Below the pieces are notes generated by a model. It worked only from the letters and a program-made list of their open reading frames with translations. It was not told where the DNA came from and searched no databases. The translations under genes were made by a program, and so were the position numbers. Shown one piece after another: positions 1 to 9,890 of a stretch of DNA of 54,266 nt (positions are counted from its first letter, which is position 1; every line of letters starts with the position of its first letter). The stretch comes from Archangium violaceum Cb vi76 (GTDB taxonomy: Bacteria > Myxococcota > Myxococcia > Myxococcales > Myxococcaceae), in NCBI RefSeq assembly GCF_000733295.1, contig NZ_JPMI01000090.1:1-54266 (forward strand), in the 5' to 3' direction.

Positions 1-9
1 CGCATCCCA

Positions 10-41
10 GGGGCCACATGGGACACCCTCCCGTGGGCCCC
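10..41 (+). terminator. Putative intrinsic terminator
   Basis: An imperfect inverted repeat of about 13 bp per arm (ggggcc.. / ..ggcccc) with a 5-base loop is followed on the plus strand by a T-rich stretch (ttgtcgttt). The T tract lies on the plus side, so it best fits termination of a plus-strand gene left of the window. It could also stop the minus-strand SET fragment that ends at 50. Confidence 0.5.
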
Positions 42-49
42 TTGTCGTT

Positions 50-304
50 TCAGCGAGCGCCCTCGTCCATGCGCTCGGGCTCGATGATGCCGGCGAAGGG
101 CTCCCAGCTCTCATCCATGATGGAGTAGTTGTCGGTGAGCTCCTCGTCGTTGGCGATGTCGCGCAGCGCGAGCGTCGTGAAGCGCCGGTTGGGATCGTTG
201 CCGCAGCTGGAGTTGGGCGATTGGTTCATGAAGCGCGCGTGGTCGCCGCACAGGACGAGCGTGCCCTGCTCGCAGTAGGCGTAGCGCGCCAGGAACGCCT
301 TCAT
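50..304 (-). pseudogene. SET-domain protein, C-terminal fragment
   Basis: The reading frame encodes the C-terminal half of a SET-domain protein lysine methyltransferase. It shows CGDHARFMNQSPNSSC, the counterpart of the NHSCxPN pocket, followed by LALRDIANDEELTDNY, the counterpart of the GEELTxDY motif. Normal members are about 130-150 residues with the cofactor-binding N-terminal strand region; only 84 residues remain from the ATG at 304. Beyond 304 the frame stays open but loses all SET similarity because the opposite-strand HEAT-like gene begins there. I infer 5' truncation by recombination, so a non-functional remnant. Family assignment is good; calling it a pseudogene is inference. Confidence 0.6.
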
Positions 305-656
305 GACGAATGCCGCGAACAGACGCGTCTTCGATCCAGCGCCCGCGAAAGGTGTGCGCTTCCGCAGACCCGACGCTTCCTCGGTGCGTCCTGACGGGCA
401 GTCGGAACTGGTTGAAGCCTTCCGCTGGGGGGACGAGGAGCGGGTACGCGCGCTGGTTGCTGCGTGGCGCGAGGCACGGCCTCGCGAAGCCAGGGCCGTG
501 CTGGAAGAGATGCTCGAGTCTCCTGATGAGAGGGTTCGCCAGGCCGCGGCTTTCGCGCTAGGCGCGTGGGCAGGTTCGTCGAGCATCAAGCGTCTGGAGC
601 AGCAACTCCTCCTGGAGGAGGCGCGAGGCAATGACAGAGCAGACGGATGTGAATGA
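303..656 (+). CDS. HEAT-repeat-like protein, N-terminal piece
   Basis: A 117-residue frame with a HEAT/Armadillo-like helical hairpin in its second half (ESPDERVRQAAAFALGAW, residues about 80-97). AGGA lies about 9 bp before the ATG, and an in-frame TAG stands 18 bp upstream, so the start is plausible. The frame overlaps the next one by 26 bp in the +1 register. From memory of related myxobacterial proteins, the ends of this piece and the start of the next (DVNDLTYALWRKRHPEL) belong to one longer protein, so a frameshift or internal deletion near 630-660 is likely. No enzymatic motif is seen; HEAT repeats usually mediate protein contacts. Confidence 0.5.
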   Translation: MTNAANRRVFDPAPAKGVRFRRPDASSVRPDGQSELVEAFRWGDEERVRALVAAWREARPREARAVLEEMLESPDERVRQAAAFALGAWAGSSSIKRLEQQLLLEEARGNDRADGCE

Positions 657-927
657 TCTGACGTATGCGCTCTGGCGCAAGCGTCATCCTGAGCTGATGT
701 TTCCTGCACTTCCGCTCGAGTCACGCTCCGCGTTGCGCGACGTCGCACGCAGGCTGGCGGTAGCGCCAGCGGCCCTTCGTAGCATTGGAGCCGCGGTTAC
801 CCTTCAGTACGTAGGACAGCGGGAGGACGCGGAGCTTCTAGAGGCCCACCGGCCTCAGGACGATGTGCTCGGTAAGGTGTTCGACGACACGGTGCTCGCC
901 CTGCGCAACCGTCCCACTCAGGCGTGA
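631..927 (+). CDS. C-terminal piece of HEAT-like protein (possible frameshift product)
   Basis: A 98-residue frame starting inside the end of the preceding one. It begins MTEQTDVNDLTYALWRKRHPEL and ends with an acidic stretch (PQDDVLGKVFDD). It reads like the tail of a helical-repeat protein and not like an independent gene. It could be translationally coupled to the 303-656 frame or, more likely, be the continuation of a single decayed gene. It converges on the DUF2520 gene with 7 bp between stops. I do not recognise a specific function. Confidence 0.45.
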   Translation: MTEQTDVNDLTYALWRKRHPELMFPALPLESRSALRDVARRLAVAPAALRSIGAAVTLQYVGQREDAELLEAHRPQDDVLGKVFDDTVLALRNRPTQA

Positions 928-934
928 GTCCAAC

Positions 935-1786
935 TCAACGGTTGTTGGGAGCGAGAAGAGCCTCCAAGGCGGAGCGGGCCTCGGGCGTCAACCGCTGTCC
1001 CACGAGCCGCAGTCCACGCCGGGACAGCGGCCGGTAGACATCAGCGACCTCGGGAGGGAGCGCCGCGAGGTGCGCCGTCACCACCCCCGCGTCTCCCCGG
1101 GCGATGGGTCCGGTGTATCCGGCCGTGAGTCCCCGGGCCTCCACGCCTCGTAGCGCCGAGCGCGTCAGCGGCAACAGTGCGGCGAGGGCGTCCTCCTCGG
1201 AGATGCCCGCGGCGCGGAAGGCCTCCACGGCCGCGGAGAGGGCCGCCACCACGCCTCCCGCGCTCAGCACGGCTCCCGCATGGTAGGCGGCGCGCTGCTT
1301 CTCCGGCACCCGCAGGGCGCGCAGGCCCACGTCCTTCGCCATCCGCTCCAGCACCTCGCGCAGCCATCGGGAGCGGGTACTGAGGGCCACCGAGTTCCCC
1401 GCCAGCGAGTCGCGCGGATCCGACACCGCGACCAGCGGATGGAAGGATCCGAGTACCCGTCCACGCGGAGCACCCAGGGCCTCCAGCGACAGCGCGCCCG
1501 CGCAGTGCACCAGGGCGGCACCTCGCGCGAGCCGGGGCTTCAGCTCCTCGGCCACCCCGGGCACGGCCTTGTCCGGCACGCACAACAGACACACCCGGGC
1601 CTGGGCCACATCCCGCTCGGAGGCGGGCTTCAGCCCCAGCTCGAGTACCCGGCGCCGGCTCTCCTCGGAGCGCGCCAGCACGCGTACGGGCCAACGCTTC
1701 GCCGCGAGCGCGAGGGCCAGTGCTCCGCCCAGCCGGCCCGCGCCCACCACCACCACCCTCGGACGGCTGGGACGCGGGGGGCTCAC
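935..1786 (-). CDS. Rossmann-like / DUF2520 domain protein
   Basis: A 283-residue protein with an N-terminal Rossmann fold: the nucleotide-binding loop VVVGAGRLGGALA lies at residues about 12-24. A helical C-terminal DUF2520 domain starts around residue 130 (LGSFHPLVAVSDPRDSLAG). The architecture resembles F420-dependent NADP reductases and 6-phosphogluconate dehydrogenase-like enzymes, so an NAD(P)-dependent oxidoreductase is likely. The substrate is unknown. It starts 4 bp after the stop of the Clp ATPase gene on the same strand, so the two are probably cotranscribed. In other bacteria DUF2520 genes often sit beside pantothenate genes, which are not present here. Confidence 0.8.
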   Translation of the reverse strand: MSPPRPSRPRVVVVGAGRLGGALALALAAKRWPVRVLARSEESRRRVLELGLKPASERDVAQARVCLLCVPDKAVPGVAEELKPRLARGAALVHCAGALSLEALGAPRGRVLGSFHPLVAVSDPRDSLAGNSVALSTRSRWLREVLERMAKDVGLRALRVPEKQRAAYHAGAVLSAGGVVAALSAAVEAFRAAGISEEDALAALLPLTRSALRGVEARGLTAGYTGPIARGDAGVVTAHLAALPPEVADVYRPLSRRGLRLVGQRLTPEARSALEALLAPNNR

Positions 1787-1790
1787 GGGC

Positions 1791-4355
1791 TCAGCGGCTC
1801 TCGCGCAGGAACTGCAGCTCCCCGGACTGCACGGAGACCTGCACCCGGTCCCCCGCCATGAACTCGCCCGCGAGGATCCGCTCGGCCAGGGGCGCCTCCA
1901 CCAGCCGCTGCACCACCTGGCGCATGGGCCGGGCGCCCAGCTTCGGGTCGAATCCGCCCGACTTCATCAGCAGCTCCACCACCTCCGCCCCGGCCACGTA
2001 CGCAATGCCCTTCTCCGTGGCCAGCCGCCGGCTGCTCTCCTCCAGCAGCAGGTTCGCGATACGGGCCACCTGCTCCTCCGTCAGCGGACGGAAGGGGAGC
2101 CGCTCGTCGATGCGGTTCCACAGCTCGGGAGGCAGCGCCTGACGCGCGGTGGCGCTCGCGGCGTCCATGTCGTTCTGGGCCTTGTTGGTTTCCGAGGCCG
2201 CCGAGCCGAAGCCCAGCGCGCGGCTCGTCTTGTGGAAGGCGTCCGCGCCCAGGTTCGTGGTGAGGATGACGACCGTGTTCGAGAAGTCGATGTGCCGGCC
2301 CTTGCCGTCCGTGAGGCGGCCCTCCTCCAGCACCTGGAGCAGGAGCAGTTGCACCTCGCGGTGGGCCTTCTCGATCTCGTCCAGCACCACCACGCACGAG
2401 GGCCTGCGGCGCACGGGCTCGGTGAGCTGGCCGCCCTCGCCATAACCCACGTAGCCCGCGGGCGAGCCGATGAGGCGCGAGACGCCGTGGCCCTCGGACA
2501 TTTCACTCATGTCCAGGCGCACCAGCGAGTCCTTGCTGCCGAAGAGGACCTCGGCCAGCCCGCGCGCCATCTCCGTCTTGCCCACGCCCGTGGGGCCCAG
2601 GAAGAGGAACGAGCCCATGGGCCGGCGCGAGGCGAAGCCCGCGTAGTTGCGGCGGATGACGCGGGCGATGCGGGAGATGGCCTCCTCGTGGCCGATGACG
2701 CGCTCGCCCAGGTCCGCCTCCAGCCTCAGCAGCCGCGCCGAGTCCGTCATCAACAGGCGCTCCTCGGGGATGCCGGCGATCTTCGCCACCACCCGGGCCA
2801 CGTCCGAGGCCTCCACCAGCTCCTTGCCCTCGCGGCGGCTGCGCGAGCCGGCCAGGTCCACCACGGAGATGGCCTTGTCCGGCATGAAGCGCTCCGTCAC
2901 GTAGCGCGACGCCAGTGACGCGGCCGCCTCCAGCGCCTCGGGGGCGTAGCGCAGGCCGTGGTGGTCCTCGTAGCGGCCGATGATGCCCTGGAGGATCTCC
3001 ACCGTCTCCGGCACCGACGGCTCGTGCACCACCACGGGGGTGAAGCGCCGCTCCAGCGCCGGATCCTGCGAGATGAACTTCCGGTACTCGTCGTGCGTGG
3101 TGGCGCCAATGCAGGGGAACTCGCCGCGCGCCATGGCCGTCTTCAGCTCGTTGGCGGCGTCCTGCGGACCCTCGCCCGTGGAGCCCGCGCCCACCAGTGT
3201 GTGGATCTCATCGATGAACACCACCACGCGGCCGTCCGCCCGCCGGACCTCCTCCTTGAGGGCGTTGAGCTTCTCGGAGAACGAGCCGCGCAGCTGCGTG
3301 CCCGCCACCAGCGTGGCCATGTCCAGCTCGAGGAGGATCTTCTCGGCCAGGGTGCCGCGCAGCTCGATCAGCCGCTGGGCCACGCCCTCCACCACGGCCG
3401 TCTTGCCCACGCCCGCCTCGCCCAGCAGGCACGGGTTGTTGGTGCGCCGCTTGCCCAGGATGTCGATGACCTCCTCGATCTCCTTGGCGCGGCCCACCAC
3501 GGGATCCAACTTCCCCTCCTGGGCGAGCCGGCTCAGGTTGCGGCCCAGCGAGGTGAGCAGGGGGAAGCGCTTCTCGTCGAGCACCAACGCGGGCGCGGAG
3601 GGACGGGCCTGCACGGGCGCCGGACGCGGCGGGGAGACGGGCAGGGGAGCCGGAGCGGCCGGCGCCGTCACGGGCGGGGCCAGGACGGCGGGAACCGGCG
3701 GCGGGGTGCGCGTGGGCAGCGGGGGCAGCGGGGGCACTGGCGTGGGCTCGGCGGCGCCGGGCACGTCCTCGTTCACCTCGTCGATGAGATCTCGAGGGGA
3801 GAGCGCGGGCCGGGACGGGGCGCGAGGGGGCACCGGGGCGGGGCGGGGCGAGAGCGCGAGGGCGGAGGCGGGCGGCGCCGAGGGCGGGGCACCCAGGGGC
3901 CGGCCGGGGCGCGGCACGCCCATGGCCATCGAGTTGCGGCCCGGCTGGAGCCTCCGGGGCATGCTCCCGCTGAGACAGTAGGAGAGGGCGGTATTGCCCA
4001 GGTTGATGAGGTGCAGGCCCGCCTTGGCCATCAGCTCGCTGGCGGCGCAGCGCACCCGGGTGAAGGCCACCAGCAGGTGCATGCAGTCCGTCTCGCGCGC
4101 GCCGCTGCTCTGGGCGATCTCCCTCGCCCGCATGCACAGCTCCCGCACGAGCCCCTCCTGCTCCGAGGGATGTGACGTCATCCTCTCCAGGAGGCTGTCC
4201 TCGTCGACGCCCTTCTCCTTCAGGAGGAGCTGCGCCCGGTTCTCCACCGTGAACAGTGCCAACAGTACGTGGGCCGAGGTAGGCTTCTGTGCCACGCTCT
4301 GTGCGATGTCATGGGCTTCGTGGAGAACCTGAGCGAGATCCGAGCTGTCGACCAT
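1791..4355 (-). CDS. Clp/Hsp100 AAA+ ATPase (ClpA/ClpC type)
   Basis: An 854-residue double-ring unfoldase. Residues 1-130 are a Clp N-domain with two helical repeats. Residues about 140-260 form an unusually long Pro/Ala-rich linker. The first AAA+ module has Walker A GEAGVGKT (312-319) and Walker B VVFIDEIH (378-385); the second has GPTGVGKT (587-594) and VVVLDEIE (655-662). The short spacer between modules lacks the coiled-coil M-domain of ClpB, and an LGFG sequence in the second module sits where ClpA/ClpC bind ClpP. I therefore favour an unfoldase for ClpP over a disaggregase. The ATG at 4355 has GGAA upstream and starts the Clp_N domain; an in-frame ATG at 4442 is less likely. Confidence 0.85.
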   Translation of the reverse strand: MVDSSDLAQVLHEAHDIAQSVAQKPTSAHVLLALFTVENRAQLLLKEKGVDEDSLLERMTSHPSEQEGLVRELCMRAREIAQSSGARETDCMHLLVAFTRVRCAASELMAKAGLHLINLGNTALSYCLSGSMPRRLQPGRNSMAMGVPRPGRPLGAPPSAPPASALALSPRPAPVPPRAPSRPALSPRDLIDEVNEDVPGAAEPTPVPPLPPLPTRTPPPVPAVLAPPVTAPAAPAPLPVSPPRPAPVQARPSAPALVLDEKRFPLLTSLGRNLSRLAQEGKLDPVVGRAKEIEEVIDILGKRRTNNPCLLGEAGVGKTAVVEGVAQRLIELRGTLAEKILLELDMATLVAGTQLRGSFSEKLNALKEEVRRADGRVVVFIDEIHTLVGAGSTGEGPQDAANELKTAMARGEFPCIGATTHDEYRKFISQDPALERRFTPVVVHEPSVPETVEILQGIIGRYEDHHGLRYAPEALEAAASLASRYVTERFMPDKAISVVDLAGSRSRREGKELVEASDVARVVAKIAGIPEERLLMTDSARLLRLEADLGERVIGHEEAISRIARVIRRNYAGFASRRPMGSFLFLGPTGVGKTEMARGLAEVLFGSKDSLVRLDMSEMSEGHGVSRLIGSPAGYVGYGEGGQLTEPVRRRPSCVVVLDEIEKAHREVQLLLLQVLEEGRLTDGKGRHIDFSNTVVILTTNLGADAFHKTSRALGFGSAASETNKAQNDMDAASATARQALPPELWNRIDERLPFRPLTEEQVARIANLLLEESSRRLATEKGIAYVAGAEVVELLMKSGGFDPKLGARPMRQVVQRLVEAPLAERILAGEFMAGDRVQVSVQSGELQFLRESR

Positions 4356-4560
4356 TCGAGTTCCGGCAGGCGGGCAAGCGAGCACATACACCCTTCGGAT
4401 CCACTCGGCAAAATTTCCGCTACAGGTTGCTACGCCCCCCACGGGTCGTGAGGGGACCTGGGAATGGTCCGGCTGCTAGCCTGTTGGGGGGCCATTGTCA
4501 TCCGGCTTGCAATGGGAGGCGCTCCTGGGCGTACATCCCGTCGCCCCGCCACCTCTCCTT

Positions 4561-5304
4561 ATGAGCTCAATCGTTCAACCCACCCGTGTGCTCCTCGACC
4601 CGCTCGACGCGACCGGAGCCGCCATCGAGGCCCGCCGCTGGGTGTGGCCCCTCCTGATCCTCGCCGTGTGCGTGTCCGCTTCTGGGACGGCATTTTCCCT
4701 CCGCTGGGACGCCGGCCCCGCGGTGGTGCAGCAGATGCAGATGACGGGCCAGCTCGGGCGGGCCACGGAGACGGAGATCACCGAGGAGATCCAGACGGCC
4801 TCGCGCAAGGCGCTGGTGGCGGGGATCGCCAAGGGTGTCTTCGTGATGCCGCTGCTCACGCTGGTGCTGGCGGCGGCGTTGTGGGTGGTGGCGTGGCTGG
4901 TCGATCGGAGCGCGCCCTTCGGCCAGCTCATGTCGGCGGCGGCGCTGGCCATGCTGCCCATCGCGCTCTACCACGTCATCTTCGCCCTCTGCGCACTCGC
5001 CCAGCACTCGCTCTCCGAGACGCGGGTGATGGACCTGGTGCCCTCGAGCCTGGCGGCCCTGGACGGGCTGTCGCCGAAGATGGCCAAGGTGCTGCGGGGC
5101 GTGGACTTCTTCAACCTGTGGAGCGTGGCCCTGCTGGGGTTGGGCTTCTCCTCGGCCACGGGGATGAGCAAGGGCCGTTCGGTGCTGCTGTTCGTGGTGC
5201 TCTACATCCTGTTCGTCGGGGTGTTCTTCATTGGCCTGCCCGCGATGATGGCCGGAGGTCCCGGCGGTCCGCGGGGGGCAGGTGGTCCGGGAGGTGGACG
5301 ATGA
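4561..5304 (+). CDS. YIP1-family integral membrane protein
   Basis: A 247-residue protein with five predicted transmembrane segments (residues about 28-46, 95-117, 125-148, 180-196 and 208-228). It resembles the Yip1/DUF1282 membrane family. The C-terminus is a Gly/Pro tail (GGPGGPRGAGGPGGG). The ATG at 4561 places the first membrane helix normally; an in-frame ATG at 4495 would add 22 unlikely residues. The stop overlaps the TolC gene start (ATGA), so it is the first gene of the exporter operon. It may help assemble or place the exporter, but that is inference from position only. Confidence 0.7.
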   Translation: MSSIVQPTRVLLDPLDATGAAIEARRWVWPLLILAVCVSASGTAFSLRWDAGPAVVQQMQMTGQLGRATETEITEEIQTASRKALVAGIAKGVFVMPLLTLVLAAALWVVAWLVDRSAPFGQLMSAAALAMLPIALYHVIFALCALAQHSLSETRVMDLVPSSLAALDGLSPKMAKVLRGVDFFNLWSVALLGLGFSSATGMSKGRSVLLFVVLYILFVGVFFIGLPAMMAGGPGGPRGAGGPGGGR

Positions 5305-6629
5305 ACGTGCTCATGCTCACGGTGGCGCTCGCCACCCATGCGACCCCCATCCGTCTGGAGGATGCCCGTGCGAGGAGCCGGGAGAACGTCCAGGCCCTCA
5401 CCGCCGTCCTGGAGGCCTCCAGCGCCGAGCAGGACGTGCGTATCGCCCGCTCGTCGCTGTTGCCCCAGGTCCGGTTCTCGGGCAGCGGCAACCTGACGTA
5501 CATCGGCCCGCAGCGCTCCTACAACATCGTGCCCGTGGAGGGCGGCGGCTTCCAGCAGCTCGCGGTCGACACGCCGGAAGTGGCGTTCCCCAACCTCAGC
5601 CTGGGCGTGTCCGTCTCGCAGCTCCTCTATGACCGGGCCGTCTGGGCTCGGCTGGAGCAGAGCGGGGCGCAGCTGGAGGCGCAGCGCGGCGAGGCGCTCG
5701 AGCAGCAGGACACCTCCGAGCTGGAGGGCATCAACCGCTTCTACGCGCTCTTCCGCTCCCAGGCGGCCATCCAGGTGCTGGAGGCCAACGTGCGGCGCAG
5801 CGAGCAGCAGCTCGAGCGGGCGCGGGCGCTCTTCCAGGCGGGCCGGGTGGGCAAGGCCGAGGAGCTGTCCGCGCAGGTGAACCTGGGCAATGACCGCATC
5901 GCCGTGGTGTCGCGGCAGTCGCAGCTGGCCACGGACCAGGCGCGGCTGACCACGTGGCTGGCCATGCCGGGCGCCGAGGTCGTGGAGGCCGTGGACCCGG
6001 GTGTGCTGACCCAGACTCCCGCGCCGGCCCCCTCGCTGGAGCAGGCGCTGCAGGAGGCGAGGACCCGCCGGCCCCTGCTGGTGGCGCTGCGCAAGCGGCT
6101 GCGCGCGGCCGAGCTGCAGCGGAGCATCGCCACCGCCGGCTACCTGCCGCGCTTCTCCCTGGATGCGGCCTACCAGCGCCAGGGCCAGGATCCGGAGATC
6201 TTCTTCGGCCAGCCGTCGCGGCAGAACGTGGTGCGCGGTGGTGTGTCCATCTCCTGGGACATCTTCAACGGCTTCACCACGCAGGCGCAGGCGCGCCGGG
6301 CCGAGTACCAGACCCGGGCGGCCGAGCTGAACATGCAGCAGTCCGAGCGCGAGATGGAGGGCACGGTGCGCCAGTCGCACGTGGCCCTGGAGGCGCAGAT
6401 CGTCTCCGCGGAGCTGGCCGAGGCCAACCGCAAGGCGGCCGCCGACGCGCTGGTGCTCGCCGAGGAGCGCTTCAACGCCGGAGTCAGCTCGACGCTGGAG
6501 GTGCGCGATGCGCAGCTCAAGCTCACGCAGGCCGAGCTGACGCTGTTGGAGAACAGGATCAACGTCGAAATCGCCCGCTTCACGCTGATGCGGGCCATGG
6601 GCACTCTGGCCCCGGGAGAAGCGAAATGA
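5301..6629 (+). CDS. TolC-family outer-membrane efflux protein
   Basis: A 442-residue outer-membrane factor. After a short hydrophobic leader (MNVLMLTVALATHATP) come two internally similar TolC halves rich in long Gln/Ala/Glu coiled coils (residues about 130-200 and 330-400), each with a beta-strand segment (SLGVSVSQLLYD; VRGGVSISWDIFNGF). It would form the trimeric exit duct in the outer membrane for the inner-membrane transporter encoded downstream. The ATG overlaps the previous stop and its own stop overlaps the adaptor start, indicating translational coupling. The leader is short, but TolC-like topology is clear. Confidence 0.88.
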   Translation: MNVLMLTVALATHATPIRLEDARARSRENVQALTAVLEASSAEQDVRIARSSLLPQVRFSGSGNLTYIGPQRSYNIVPVEGGGFQQLAVDTPEVAFPNLSLGVSVSQLLYDRAVWARLEQSGAQLEAQRGEALEQQDTSELEGINRFYALFRSQAAIQVLEANVRRSEQQLERARALFQAGRVGKAEELSAQVNLGNDRIAVVSRQSQLATDQARLTTWLAMPGAEVVEAVDPGVLTQTPAPAPSLEQALQEARTRRPLLVALRKRLRAAELQRSIATAGYLPRFSLDAAYQRQGQDPEIFFGQPSRQNVVRGGVSISWDIFNGFTTQAQARRAEYQTRAAELNMQQSEREMEGTVRQSHVALEAQIVSAELAEANRKAAADALVLAEERFNAGVSSTLEVRDAQLKLTQAELTLLENRINVEIARFTLMRAMGTLAPGEAK

Positions 6630-7900
6630 AGTGGTGGAAGGCGGTCATCGCAGGCGGGCTGTTCCTCGGGGCGACGGCCATCACGGTGGGCGGTTTGAAG
6701 GACCGGCCGCCCCCCACGGTGGAGGCGCAGGTGGGCAAGGCCCGCAAGGGCAGCATCACCCGCACCATCACGGGCGCCGGCAAGGTGCAGGCGGCCACCA
6801 CGGTGAAGATCTCCTCCAACCTCTCCGGCGACCTGATGGAGCTGCTGGTGAAGGATGGAGACCGGGTGACCAAGGGCCAGGTGCTGGGCCGCATCTACCG
6901 CAAGCGCTACGAGGCCTCGGCCAAGCAGGCCCTGGCGGCGCAGAACGCGGCGCGCTCGGACGCCCAGGTGGCCCAGGTGGAGGCGACCCGCACCGAGGCC
7001 GAGCTGGCGCGCGTGGAGGAGCTGGGCAAGAAGGGCCTGGCCTCGGCGGCCGAGGTGGATCAGTCGCGGGCGGCCCGGGACACGGCCCTGGCCCGGCTGG
7101 CCGCGGCTCAGCAGCGCCTGGCGCAGGCCTCCGCCGTGTCCGAGGAGGCGCAGACCAACCTCGCCCGGACGACGCTGTTGTCGCCCATCGACGGCAACAT
7201 CATCGAGCTGTCGCGCGAGGTGGGTGAGCGCGTGCGCGGCTCGGACCTCTCCGAGGACGTGGTGATGACCATCGCCGCGCTCAACGTGATGGAGGTGAAG
7301 TTCGAGGTGGGCGAGCACGAGGTGGTGCACCTCAAGCCCGGCCAGCCCGCGGAGATCTCCGTGGACGCGCTGGAGGGGGAGTCCTACCAGGGCTCGGTGG
7401 TGGAGATCGCCCAGAAGGCGCTCATCAAGAACCCGGGAACCGAGGCCGAGGTCACCACGTTCCCCGTGACGGTGGCGCTCGACATCCGGCCGGCGCGGGT
7501 GCTGCCGGGCATGAGCGCCGAGGTGCGCATCTCCGCCGAGAAGCATGACGACGCGGTGCTCGTCCCCATCCAGTCGGTGACGGTGCGTCCGGAGAAGAGC
7601 CTGCCGGACTACCAGCCGCCGGTGGAGGGCGCGGGCCTGTCGGTGGCGCGCCGCGCGGAGACGCTGGCCAAGGTGGTCTTCGTGGTGGACGCGGACAACA
7701 AGGCGCAGCTGCGCCGGGTGCGCACGGGCATCGCCTCCGACACGGACCTGGAGATCCTCGAGGGGATCGCCGAGGGCGACAAGGTGGTGGAGGGCCCCTA
7801 CCGCACGCTGTCCAAGGAGCTGAAGCACGGGGACACGGTGCGCGAGCCGCAGATGGGCGGCCCGGGTGGCCCCGGTGGTCCGGGTGGGAAGAAGTCGTGA
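6626..7900 (+). CDS. Periplasmic adaptor (MacA/HlyD-type membrane fusion protein)
   Basis: A 424-residue adaptor. An N-terminal membrane anchor (residues 6-24) is followed by a lipoyl-like half ([19 protein letters not shown]), a long alpha-helical hairpin (about 95-175), the second lipoyl half ([13 protein letters not shown]), then beta-barrel and membrane-proximal domains. It would bridge the MacB-like permeases to the TolC duct. The C-terminus carries a Gly/Pro tail ([15 protein letters not shown]) like that of the first gene in the operon. ATGA overlap with the tolC gene and GTGA overlap with the ATPase gene show tight coupling. Confidence 0.88.
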   Translation: MKWWKAVIAGGLFLGATAITVGGLKDRPPPTVEAQVGKARKGSITRTITGAGKVQAATTVKISSNLSGDLMELLVKDGDRVTKGQVLGRIYRKRYEASAKQALAAQNAARSDAQVAQVEATRTEAELARVEELGKKGLASAAEVDQSRAARDTALARLAAAQQRLAQASAVSEEAQTNLARTTLLSPIDGNIIELSREVGERVRGSDLSEDVVMTIAALNVMEVKFEVGEHEVVHLKPGQPAEISVDALEGESYQGSVVEIAQKALIKNPGTEAEVTTFPVTVALDIRPARVLPGMSAEVRISAEKHDDAVLVPIQSVTVRPEKSLPDYQPPVEGAGLSVARRAETLAKVVFVVDADNKAQLRRVRTGIASDTDLEILEGIAEGDKVVEGPYRTLSKELKHGDTVREPQMGGPGGPGGPGGKKS

Positions 7901-8661
7901 GCCAGGTCAACGGCGCCGGGTCCCCCCGGCTCATCGATGTGCAGGACGTCACCCGTGTCTTCCACGTGGGTGGCGAGGAGGTGCGCGCTCTGCGGGGCGT
8001 CTCCTTCGGTATCAGCCGCGGCGAGTGGGTGGCCATCATCGGCCAGTCCGGCTCGGGCAAGAGCACGTTGATGAACGTGCTGGGCTGCCTGGATACGCCC
8101 AGCAGCGGCCGCTACATGCTCAACAACAAGGACGTGTCGCACATGACGGACGACGAGCTCGCCGTGGTGCGCAACGAGGAGATCGGCTTCATCTTCCAGA
8201 CGTTCCAGCTGCTGCCCAAGGAGACGGCGCTCTCCAACGTGGAGCTGCCGCTCGTCTACCGGGGCATGCGGGCCAAGGAGCGGCGCGAGCGGGCCAGGGC
8301 GGCGCTGGCGAAGGTGCACCTGGAGCACCGCATGCACCACCGGCCCAACGAGCTGTCCGGTGGTCAGCGCCAGCGCGTGGCCATCGCCCGGGCGCTGGTG
8401 GCCGAGCCCTCCATGCTCCTGGCGGACGAGCCCACGGGCAACCTGGACTCGGCCACGGGCGAGGAGATCGTCCGGCTCTTCGAGGAGCTGCACCGCGCGG
8501 GCAACACGCTGGTGCTCGTCACGCACGAGCCGAAGCTGGCGGCGCGCTGCCCGAGGGCCATCCGGCTCAGTGACGGGGAGATCGTCGCGGATGGACCCGG
8601 GCGCCAGGTGGCCCTGGGAGACCTGCACGCGCCTCCGGCGCAGGCGGCGGGGGGCTCATGA
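7897..8661 (+). CDS. ABC transporter ATP-binding protein (LolD/MacB type)
   Basis: A 254-residue ATPase with all ABC motifs: Walker A GQSGSGKS (about 48-55), Q-loop FQTFQLL, signature [15 protein letters not shown], Walker [14 protein letters not shown], and the switch His in LVTHEPK. It matches the MacB/LolD/FtsE group that works with FtsX-like permeases by mechanotransmission instead of a classical transport path. The GTG start lies within the stop of the adaptor gene. Length is normal. It presumably energises both downstream permeases. Confidence 0.92.
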   Translation: MSQVNGAGSPRLIDVQDVTRVFHVGGEEVRALRGVSFGISRGEWVAIIGQSGSGKSTLMNVLGCLDTPSSGRYMLNNKDVSHMTDDELAVVRNEEIGFIFQTFQLLPKETALSNVELPLVYRGMRAKERRERARAALAKVHLEHRMHHRPNELSGGQRQRVAIARALVAEPSMLLADEPTGNLDSATGEEIVRLFEELHRAGNTLVLVTHEPKLAARCPRAIRLSDGEIVADGPGRQVALGDLHAPPAQAAGGS

Positions 8662-9890
8662 GCAAGGCCGTGCGCGTGGATGTCATGGAGGGGGCGCGCA
8701 TCGCCTTCTTCTCGCTGGGAGCCAACCGCATGCGCACCGTGCTCACCACGGTGGGCATCGGCATCGGCGTGGCCACGCTGCTGGCCATCATCGGCATCAT
8801 CCAGGGGCTCAACGCCTCCTTCGACAAGCAGCTGGCCTCGCTCGGCTCCAACACGCTGCAGGTCTCCAAGTTCCCCTGGGTCATCAAGGGGGACTGGTGG
8901 ATGTACCGCAACCGGAAGAACTTCACCCTGCCGCAGGTGGAGCAGATCCGCGCGCAGGCGCCGTTCATCGCCGCCATCTCGCCCATCGTCGGCCGCAACG
9001 GGGACGTGGGCTTCAATGGCCAGCAGCTCTCCACCGTGGACGTCTTCGGGGTGACGCAGGAGTACTTCGCTATCGGCTCCTGGCAGGTGATGTCCGGGCG
9101 TTCCCTCACGGACGCGGATAACGCCGTGACCCGGCCGGTGGCCGTGATCGGTGCCACCGTGGCCGAGGGCCTCTTCCCGGGCATCAATCCCCTGGGCCGC
9201 TCCATCCGCATCGACGGCCGGCCCTTCCAGGTGGTGGGCACGCTGGCGCGCAAGGGCAAGCTGCTGGAGAGGGATCAGGATCTGGCGGTGATGGTGCCCT
9301 TCAAGACGTTCTACTCCACCTTCGGCAAGGGCCGCCCCTTCAGCATCTCCATGGCCGTGGATCAGGGGCAGGACATCCGCAAGGCGGAGGAGCAGCTCGT
9401 GGGCATCGTGCGGCGCGTGCGGGGCACGCCCCCGGGCGCTCCGGACGACTTCTCCATCAACCGCCCGGAGCAGCTCGCCCAGACGTACGAGCAGCTCACC
9501 GGCGCGCTCTATGGCGTGGCGCTGGGCGTGGGCTTCATCACCATGCTGGTGGGAGGCATCGGCATCATGAACATCATGCTGGTGTCGGTGCGCGAGCGGA
9601 CGCGGGAGATCGGCATCCGGCGGGCGCTCGGGGCGCGCAAGCGGACCATCGTCGTGCAGTTCCTCATGGAGGCGTCCGCGGTGTCCGCGGTGGGCGGCCT
9701 GTTGGGTACGATCGTGGGGTTGGGGACGGCCAAGGTGGTGTCCCTCATCACTCCACTGGCGGCGGACGTTCAGGCGGGCACCATCATGGGCGGCGTGGGC
9801 TTCGCCGCGCTGGTGGGGCTGCTGTTCGGCATCTGGCCGGCGGCGAGAGCCGCGAACCTGGATCCGGTGGAAGCCCTCCGGTACGAGTGA
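8658..9890 (+). CDS. ABC transporter permease, MacB/FtsX type (first)
   Basis: A 410-residue permease with the MacB layout: N-terminal membrane helix (about 24-46), a large periplasmic MacB_PCD domain (about 50-275), then a three-helix FtsX domain at the C-terminus. The FtsX domain carries the conserved coupling segment [20 protein letters not shown]. Unlike E. coli MacB, the ATPase is a separate protein. It overlaps both neighbours by 4 bp. It is likely one half of a heterodimeric permease with the next gene product. Confidence 0.88.
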   Translation: MSKAVRVDVMEGARIAFFSLGANRMRTVLTTVGIGIGVATLLAIIGIIQGLNASFDKQLASLGSNTLQVSKFPWVIKGDWWMYRNRKNFTLPQVEQIRAQAPFIAAISPIVGRNGDVGFNGQQLSTVDVFGVTQEYFAIGSWQVMSGRSLTDADNAVTRPVAVIGATVAEGLFPGINPLGRSIRIDGRPFQVVGTLARKGKLLERDQDLAVMVPFKTFYSTFGKGRPFSISMAVDQGQDIRKAEEQLVGIVRRVRGTPPGAPDDFSINRPEQLAQTYEQLTGALYGVALGVGFITMLVGGIGIMNIMLVSVRERTREIGIRRALGARKRTIVVQFLMEASAVSAVGGLLGTIVGLGTAKVVSLITPLAADVQAGTIMGGVGFAALVGLLFGIWPAARAANLDPVEALRYE

